In this document: piece after piece, positions 7,213 through 8,541 of the stretch | Layout: each line of letters begins with the position of its first letter | Numbering within the stretch: position 1 is the first letter of the stretch | Origin: Oscillospiraceae bacterium | GTDB taxonomy: Bacteria > Bacillota > Clostridia > Oscillospirales > Oscillospiraceae | Direction: 5' to 3' | DNA: 8,541 bases | NCBI GenBank assembly: GCA_017620315.1 | Contig: JAFZQQ010000446.1 | Coordinates: 1 to 8,541, forward strand | Notes under the pieces: model-generated | Database searches by the model: none | Told to the model about the DNA's origin: nothing | What the model saw: only the letters and a program-made list of their open reading frames with translations | Program-made: the position numbers and the translations under genes

Positions 7213-7217
7213 GGAGG
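7213..7217 (+). promoter_or_regulatory. Ribosome binding site of the GPH transporter gene
   Basis: GGAGG lies nine bases upstream of the ATG at 7227 and supports that start. No other in-frame start nearby is preceded by a comparable site. Confidence 0.75.
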
Positions 7218-7226
7218 CGATTGAAC

Positions 7227-8541
7227 ATGGAAGAAAAAGTCAAGCTTTCAAGCCGGTTATGGCTCGGGGGCGCGGACTGCATGATAACAACGCTCAATAA
7301 CATCGTCACGGGCGGCGCACTGACTTTCTTTTTTGTCAACCACTTTGGCATGTCATCCTCGTCAAGCGCGTTGTGCTGGCTGCTTTTCGGTCTTTGGAAC
7401 GCGGTCAACGACCCGCTTTTCGGTTACATCTCCGACAAGACCACAAGCAAGCTTGGCCGCCGCATACCCTACATTCGCTACGGCTCTGTGCTCATAACTC
7501 TGGTGTTTGTACTCTCATGGACCGTCTGGTTCGGTACGGATTCAAACACGAAGATGTTTGTGCAGATGTTCTTATCGCTCTTTTTGTTTGACACGCTCTA
7601 CACCGCGATTGCGACCTCGCTGTATGTCATGCCGTTTGAGATGGCTGTCACCAATCAGGCTCGCGGAAAGATAATGCTTGTCAAGCTCATTTTTGGGCTT
7701 CTCGCGCTGTCCGTTCCGCTGGTTCTGCTTGCGGAGCTTGAAAACCTGCTCAATTCCTCGCTTGCCGGTTTCCAGCGTCTTATGCTGATGATCGGCTGTG
7801 CCGCGGGCACGGTCATCTTTTTCAGCACGTTCTTCTACAAGGAGAACGGCTACACCCAGGCGGAGGAGCAATACCCCTTTGTACAGTCGCTTGTGACCTG
7901 CCTCAAGAATCGCAGCTTTCTGGTGTTTGAGAGCATATCGTTCTCCGTCACGTTTATACAGACCGCGCTTATGATGGGGCTGAGCTATTACTTCGACGCC
8001 TTTGGCATCAACTATCTTTACTGCTACGGCGCAATGTTCGCCGGCATTCTCTTCGGCATTTGGCTGTGGATGAAGCCCGGCTCGATCTGGCGCGTCAAAA
8101 AAAGCATCATTCTCCTCTGCCTTATCTTCGGAGCGGCGCTGCTTGCAATGCTGCTGCTCGGCCGGTATACCGCCGCCGGCATCGTCGGTTTCTTTGGAGC
8201 GGGCATAGGCTTCGCCGGCGGCATGTACACGGTGCCTTTGATGTTCGGCGACGTAATGGATTATGACGAACATGTCTGCGGTCTGCGTCGCGAGGGCATG
8301 TACGCGGGCGTCAACAGTCTGATCTGCAAGCCTGCGATCAGCTTTGCGAACGCGCTCTTTCCCGTCATACTCGGATGGTTCGGCTTTGACGCCTCGCTGA
8401 CCATGCGTGCGCAGAGCCCGACCGCCAAGCTCGGCATCCGCGTCGCGTGGCTGTTGGTGCCCGTCGTTCTTCTGTTTCTCTGCGCAGTCCTTATCCGCCG
8501 ATTCTATCCGCTCAGCGGCGAGGAATGGGAGACGACAAAGC
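7227..8541 (+). CDS. GPH/MelB-type MFS transporter, 3' end cut by window edge
   Basis: This is an inner-membrane secondary transporter of the glycoside-pentoside-hexuronide (MFS_2) family, which couples solute uptake to Na+ or H+. The window holds 438 codons with about twelve hydrophobic segments, for example near residues 19-37, 83-102, 149-170 and 183-203. Family marks are the loop 2-3 motif WNAVNDPLFGYISDKT (57-72) followed by LGRRIPYIRYG (76-86), YVMPFEM (133-139), and in the C-terminal half GDVMDYDEH (341-349) with GLRREG (352-357). Asp 17 probably matches MelB Asp 19. At the MelB Asp 55 position this protein has Asn 58, though the following Asp 62 is kept. The end, RRFYPLSGEEWE, is the usual family C-terminus, so only a short tail is missing. 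Substrate is not readable from sequence. Divergence from glycerate kinase hints at glycerate or a glycerate-yielding compound. Confidence 0.93.
   Translation, partial: MEEKVKLSSRLWLGGADCMITTLNNIVTGGALTFFFVNHFGMSSSSSALCWLLFGLWNAVNDPLFGYISDKTTSKLGRRIPYIRYGSVLITLVFVLSWTVWFGTDSNTKMFVQMFLSLFLFDTLYTAIATSLYVMPFEMAVTNQARGKIMLVKLIFGLLALSVPLVLLAELENLLNSSLAGFQRLMLMIGCAAGTVIFFSTFFYKENGYTQAEEQYPFVQSLVTCLKNRSFLVFESISFSVTFIQTALMMGLSYYFDAFGINYLYCYGAMFAGILFGIWLWMKPGSIWRVKKSIILLCLIFGAALLAMLLLGRYTAAGIVGFFGAGIGFAGGMYTVPLMFGDVMDYDEHVCGLRREGMYAGVNSLICKPAISFANALFPVILGWFGFDASLTMRAQSPTAKLGIRVAWLLVPVVLLFLCAVLIRRFYPLSGEEWETTK

Noticed and set aside
7572..8273. 233-codon minus-strand frame antisense to the transporter
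   Set aside because: Its highly charged sequence is the expected antisense of hydrophobic membrane-segment codons. No ribosome binding site was seen.
1..8541. Defence system, mobile element or CRISPR array
   Set aside because: No transposase, integrase, toxin, repeat array or defence-type domain is visible. SbcCD is a housekeeping repair complex and its motifs here are standard.

Overview
The window reads as an ordinary chromosomal segment of an anaerobic, low-to-mid GC Gram-positive bacterium, most likely a Clostridia member. This rests on strong AGGAGG-type ribosome binding sites, sigma-A-like promoters, a ferredoxin-type DUF362 protein typical of anaerobes, and a GPH-family transporter beside a glycerate kinase. 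The taxonomic placement is inference. I saw no rRNA, tRNA, CRISPR array, insertion sequence, phage gene or attachment site.

Layout. Positions 1-4396 (minus strand) hold an sbcDC operon. sbcD (3155-4396) is upstream and is followed after two bases by sbcC (1-3152), which runs off the left edge a few codons before its expected end. Together they encode the two-subunit nuclease-ATPase (bacterial Mre11-Rad50) that processes DNA ends and hairpins. Positions 4397-4725 form a divergent intergenic region with a clear plus-strand promoter and several small inverted repeats. Positions 4726-5847 (plus) encode a DUF362 protein with two [4Fe-4S] ferredoxin motifs. A symmetrical hairpin terminator at 5909-5941 separates it from the convergent glycerate kinase gene (5968-7098, minus). 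A compact divergent promoter region (7099-7226) then drives the kinase leftward and a GPH/MelB-type MFS transporter rightward (7227 to the right edge, nearly complete).

How they work together. sbcD and sbcC are one unit, translationally coupled. The glycerate kinase and the transporter have back-to-back promoters whose -35 boxes lie 12 bases apart, so they are plausibly co-regulated as a small uptake-and-phosphorylation module for glycerate or a compound that yields it. The substrate is inference. The DUF362 gene appears to be a single-gene unit.

I did not find a convincing undescribed system here. The points most worth a second look are the shared kinase/transporter control region, changed cation-site residues in the transporter, inverted repeats around the DUF362 promoter, and start-codon choices for sbcD and the DUF362 gene.
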